Assembly: GCA_903871875.1 (NCBI GenBank)
Contig: CAIQIR010000059.1
Location: 97,551-161,550, forward strand
Direction of reading: 5' to 3'
Length of the DNA: 64,000 bases
From: an uncultured Schlesneria sp.
Lineage (GTDB): Bacteria > Planctomycetota > Planctomycetia > Planctomycetales > Planctomycetaceae
Shown here: piece after piece, positions 61,761-64,000 of the stretch
Layout of the letters: every line of letters starts with the position of its first letter
How positions within the stretch are numbered: the stretch's first letter is position 1
Translations under genes and position numbers: made by a program
Notes under the pieces: generated by a model
Database searches by the model: none
What the model was told of the DNA's origin: nothing
Seen by the model: only the letters and a program-made list of their open reading frames with translations

Positions 61761-62594
61761 TTACAGTTCATGGATCAACACGATCCCAACGAAGACATCG
61801 TAGGTGGCGTGCGCGCCCACGGTGATCCCGAACCCGCGAAGAAAATAGAGCGTGGCGAAGAACATGCCCGCGAGTGTGCGGAACACAAAGCTGAACCACA
61901 GTTCGCGATTTGATTGCACTCGGGCCACGGCGTCCGTCAGCAGTGACAACGCATGATCGTTGCTGGCGGGGCTCAGGTAATGGGCCAGGGAAAAGACGAG
62001 ACTGGTCGTGATCACCGTTCCGGCGATGGCCCAACTTTTGGGGGCCAGCAGCGCGCGAAACGCCGCGTACGTCAGTGGCAGCAGACAAAGTCGGAACAGG
62101 AATTCTTCATAGATGCCTGCGCCCATGAACGTGACCAGGCGAACCAGAAATCCGGAATAGACAACGGGTGTTTCGACGTCGAGCGTCATCGACGGTGCGT
62201 GCCGAAATCCGTAGTCGGTCAGTTGTCCGAGCATGATCAACACGAAGGCGTATAACAAACTTTCCGCCACCATGCCGCCGAGCGTATCCCAGGTCATTTT
62301 CCATGGCTGACGAGTCGTCATATGCCACGCCACCAGTGTAGCCAGCAGTAGCGCCGGAGGCAGCCAGACGAGTTCGAATCCGGCTTGATGCAGCCAGACT
62401 CGCAGCCATGCGTCAGCACCATTGCGAAGCGATTGACCTTGCGAACTGCCGACAAAACGGACGCCAAATTCGTAGACGAACAGCAGCGGCATCAAGAAAA
62501 TCAGATTGCAAAACGGACGCTGGGTTTCTCGCCAATACGGGAGCGGCGGCCCATTTTCCAGGGGAATCAGTTCCGGCGAATTGGCCAGACTCAT
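61761..62594 (-). CDS. CPBP family intramembrane metalloprotease
   Basis: The frame is open from 62813 but ATG 62594 is the likely start, giving 277 residues. Seven or so helices are visible. The three CPBP motifs are EEFLFRLCLLP (motif 1, near residue 160), a histidine in LVFSLAHYLSP (motif 2) and GAHATYDVFVG (motif 3). The fold is the Rce1/CAAX-like intramembrane protease. In bacteria these act in bacteriocin self-immunity or membrane protein processing. It is on the minus strand between MsrB and the acetyltransferase. Confidence 0.9.
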   Translation of the reverse strand: MSLANSPELIPLENGPPLPYWRETQRPFCNLIFLMPLLFVYEFGVRFVGSSQGQSLRNGADAWLRVWLHQAGFELVWLPPALLLATLVAWHMTTRQPWKMTWDTLGGMVAESLLYAFVLIMLGQLTDYGFRHAPSMTLDVETPVVYSGFLVRLVTFMGAGIYEEFLFRLCLLPLTYAAFRALLAPKSWAIAGTVITTSLVFSLAHYLSPASNDHALSLLTDAVARVQSNRELWFSFVFRTLAGMFFATLYFLRGFGITVGAHATYDVFVGIVLIHEL

Positions 62595-62880
62595 GCGGGC
62601 ATCCCCAATGGACGCAGTGCGACGAAACCTTCGGCTCACGTTGTCATCGTCGTCGCCGATTGTCCTGGTCGAGAATTCCGCCGCCCGCCCGCAAAGTTTC
62701 ACTTTTTCAAAACTGCTATAATCCGTAAGGCAGGAAAGATATTCCGGTCGTCGGGGGGATGGCGTTCCTGCAGACGTTTCGTTCGCTGCCGACGATTGGT
62801 TTCTGTGCACCAATGCCGAATCTTCCGCCGATTCCAGTCAACGTAGATCGCCGCGTCTCGCTCGCAAAAAGGAATGGCTC
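62595..62880. other. 286-base divergent intergenic region
   Basis: This separates the CPBP protease (minus) and the acetyltransferase (plus). No gene or clear regulatory repeat is seen, other than the AAGGA site before 62881. Confidence 0.35.
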
Positions 62881-63813
62881 ATGGCCACCGACATTCGCCT
62901 GAAGGAACGTCTTCCTGAATTGACGGACCGCATTGTCGATACGTATCAAGAGATTGAGACGATCAATCATTTGGGGCACTGTCCCCTGCCCAGCGTCGAG
63001 ATCGTGGTCGAAATTGCCGAAGACCTGAAAGAGATTCTGTACCCGGGTTATCGGAAGCGGCAGAATCTGCACCTGGGCAATGTGACCTATCATATCGGCG
63101 ACCTGGTCGACAGCTTGCACGATCGGCTGACCCAGCAGATCGCCCGAGCCCTGCGTCACGACTACCGTCGCAAGCATCAACTGACGTGCAGCGATATTCA
63201 GCCCGACTTTGAATCGATCGGCCAGGAAAAGGCGATCGAATTTCTGTCGACCCTGCCCATGATTCGGCGGCTACTGGCCACCGATGTGCAGGCGGCATTC
63301 GATGGAGACCCCGCTGCCGGTGGCCTCGACGAAATTATTTTCTGCTATCCCGGTTTGGAAGCCGTCACGATTTATCGACTGGCTCACGAACTTCATCGCC
63401 TGCAGGTGCCGTTGGTTCCGCGAATGATCTCTGAATGGGCGCACAGCCGAACCGGGATCGATATTCACCCTGGTGCCGTGATTGGTCCGTCGTTCTTCAT
63501 CGACCACGGGACGGGTGTCGTCATCGGTGCGACGTGCGAGATCGCCAGCCACGTGAAGCTTTATCAGGGCGTGACTTTGGGAGCATTGAGCTTCGCGACG
63601 GACGATCAGGGGAACCTGATTCGCAATTCGAAGCGCCATCCCACGATCGAAGATCACGTGGTGGTCTATGCGAACGCGACGGTTCTCGGCGGAGCGACCA
63701 CGATCGGCCGCCATTCGGTGATCGGCGCGGGGGCCTCGGTTTACGAGAGCGTTCCAGCCAACACCGTCGTGACGCTGGAAAAGCCCACGCTCCGCATGCG
63801 TCAGGCCTCTTGA
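62881..63813 (+). CDS. cysE: Serine O-acetyltransferase, EpsC/CysE type
   Basis: A 310-residue protein with ATG 62881 preceded by AAGGA. The N-terminal half is helical. The C-terminal half is the left-handed parallel beta-helix of hexapeptide acyltransferases, with [44 protein letters not shown] and [19 protein letters not shown]. His motifs FFIDHGT match the SAT active site. The enzyme makes O-acetylserine for cysteine synthesis. It is the last gene of the window and is followed by a strong hairpin. The N-terminal extension is longer than in enteric CysE, as in EpsC-type enzymes. Confidence 0.93.
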   Translation: MATDIRLKERLPELTDRIVDTYQEIETINHLGHCPLPSVEIVVEIAEDLKEILYPGYRKRQNLHLGNVTYHIGDLVDSLHDRLTQQIARALRHDYRRKHQLTCSDIQPDFESIGQEKAIEFLSTLPMIRRLLATDVQAAFDGDPAAGGLDEIIFCYPGLEAVTIYRLAHELHRLQVPLVPRMISEWAHSRTGIDIHPGAVIGPSFFIDHGTGVVIGATCEIASHVKLYQGVTLGALSFATDDQGNLIRNSKRHPTIEDHVVVYANATVLGGATTIGRHSVIGAGASVYESVPANTVVTLEKPTLRMRQAS

Positions 63814-63867
63814 TCGGCCGCCAGTTCATTTGGGGGCGCGTTCTCGATTCGAAATCCATCAACGAAA

Positions 63868-63905
63868 AAAAGCCGTCATTGCGAGTGAACGCAATGACGG
63901 CTTTT
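63868..63905 (+). terminator. Perfect 16-bp hairpin after the acetyltransferase gene
   Basis: AAAAGCCGTCATTGCG and its exact complement CGCAATGACGGCTTTT flank a six-base loop, 54 bases after the stop at 63813. The T run within the right arm fits an intrinsic terminator, bidirectional by symmetry. Confidence 0.78.
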
Positions 63906-64000
63906 CGTATGAACAGGCTGGAGAGGCGAGAATCAGGGATGCCAATTGATGCGGACTGTTTGTTATTGATTTGAGTCACAGGATTGATGACTGATCGGCC

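Noticed and set aside
1..64000. tRNA, rRNA or transposon genes
   Set aside because: No cloverleaf, rRNA-like stretch, transposase or paired terminal repeats were noticed on reading either strand; a dedicated tRNA or rRNA search was not possible.

Overview
The window reads as a piece of a Planctomycetes chromosome (PVC superphylum, most likely order Planctomycetales). The evidence is the co-occurrence of families that are characteristic of that group: DUF1592/1588-type cytochrome proteins, DUF1552, DUF1549/DUF1553, a DUF1559 prepilin, a PVC-type propeller/HEAT/cytochrome c protein, and large secreted beta-propeller and PPC-domain proteins. Genes are spread over both strands with short intergenic gaps. 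I saw no rRNA, tRNA, CRISPR array, insertion sequence or prophage.

Layout. (1) 1-4.4 kb, plus strand: the 3' end of a DUF1592/1588/1585 cytochrome protein, a helix-turn-helix protein with a Gly/Tyr/Gln-rich tail, then a DUF1552 protein coupled to an acetamidase/formamidase-like gene. (2) 4.6-9.9 kb, plus: a three-gene ABC-2 exporter operon (membrane-anchored partner, ATPase, permease), followed by a secreted HEAT-repeat protein. (3) 11.7-20.8 kb, minus: three large secreted proteins in a row, DUF1549/DUF1553 with cytochrome motifs, then a PPC/Ig-like protein, then a cytochrome c/WD40 propeller. The last two carry Ala/Lys/Glu-rich helical insertions that resemble each other. (4) 21-29 kb: DUF2252 and MgtC overlapping pair, a uronate isomerase-like gene, a sialate O-acetylesterase-like gene, a PQQ-type propeller, an NAD-dependent epimerase, Fur and an FlgM-like protein. 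(5) 29.7-31.3 kb: STAS anti-anti-sigma protein, cytidylate kinase and a DCC/DUF393 protein.

(6) 31.6-46.4 kb, minus: a beta-helix plus diheme cytochrome fusion, an aldehyde dehydrogenase, a DUF1559 prepilin, a 1720-residue isochorismatase/ThuA/propeller/HEAT/cytochrome c fusion, a HlyD-type adaptor, and a propeller protein with an all-helical C-terminal half. (7) 46.7-49.2 kb, plus: a BlaI/BlaR1-like pair with an operator-like repeat over a good promoter. The M56 protein carries a Skp/OmpH-like C-terminal region. (8) 49.4-64 kb: mostly housekeeping and small metabolic genes: trpS, a peroxiredoxin-like gene, a rhomboid protease, a Sua5/TsaC enzyme, creatininase family, EamA transporter, ExeA-like ATPase, ArfB-like hydrolase, YkgJ-family protein, a sulfatase-fold protein lacking the usual nucleophile motif, membrane-anchored MsrB, a CPBP protease and a serine acetyltransferase ending at a strong hairpin.

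The most unusual theme is extracytoplasmic: many secreted multidomain proteins combine c-type heme sites with propellers, beta-helices or HEAT repeats. The best candidate for an undescribed system is the 11.7-20.8 kb trio, in which helical insertions of similar sequence occur in two neighbouring secreted proteins. All functional statements rest on recognised motifs and family knowledge; no database search was run.
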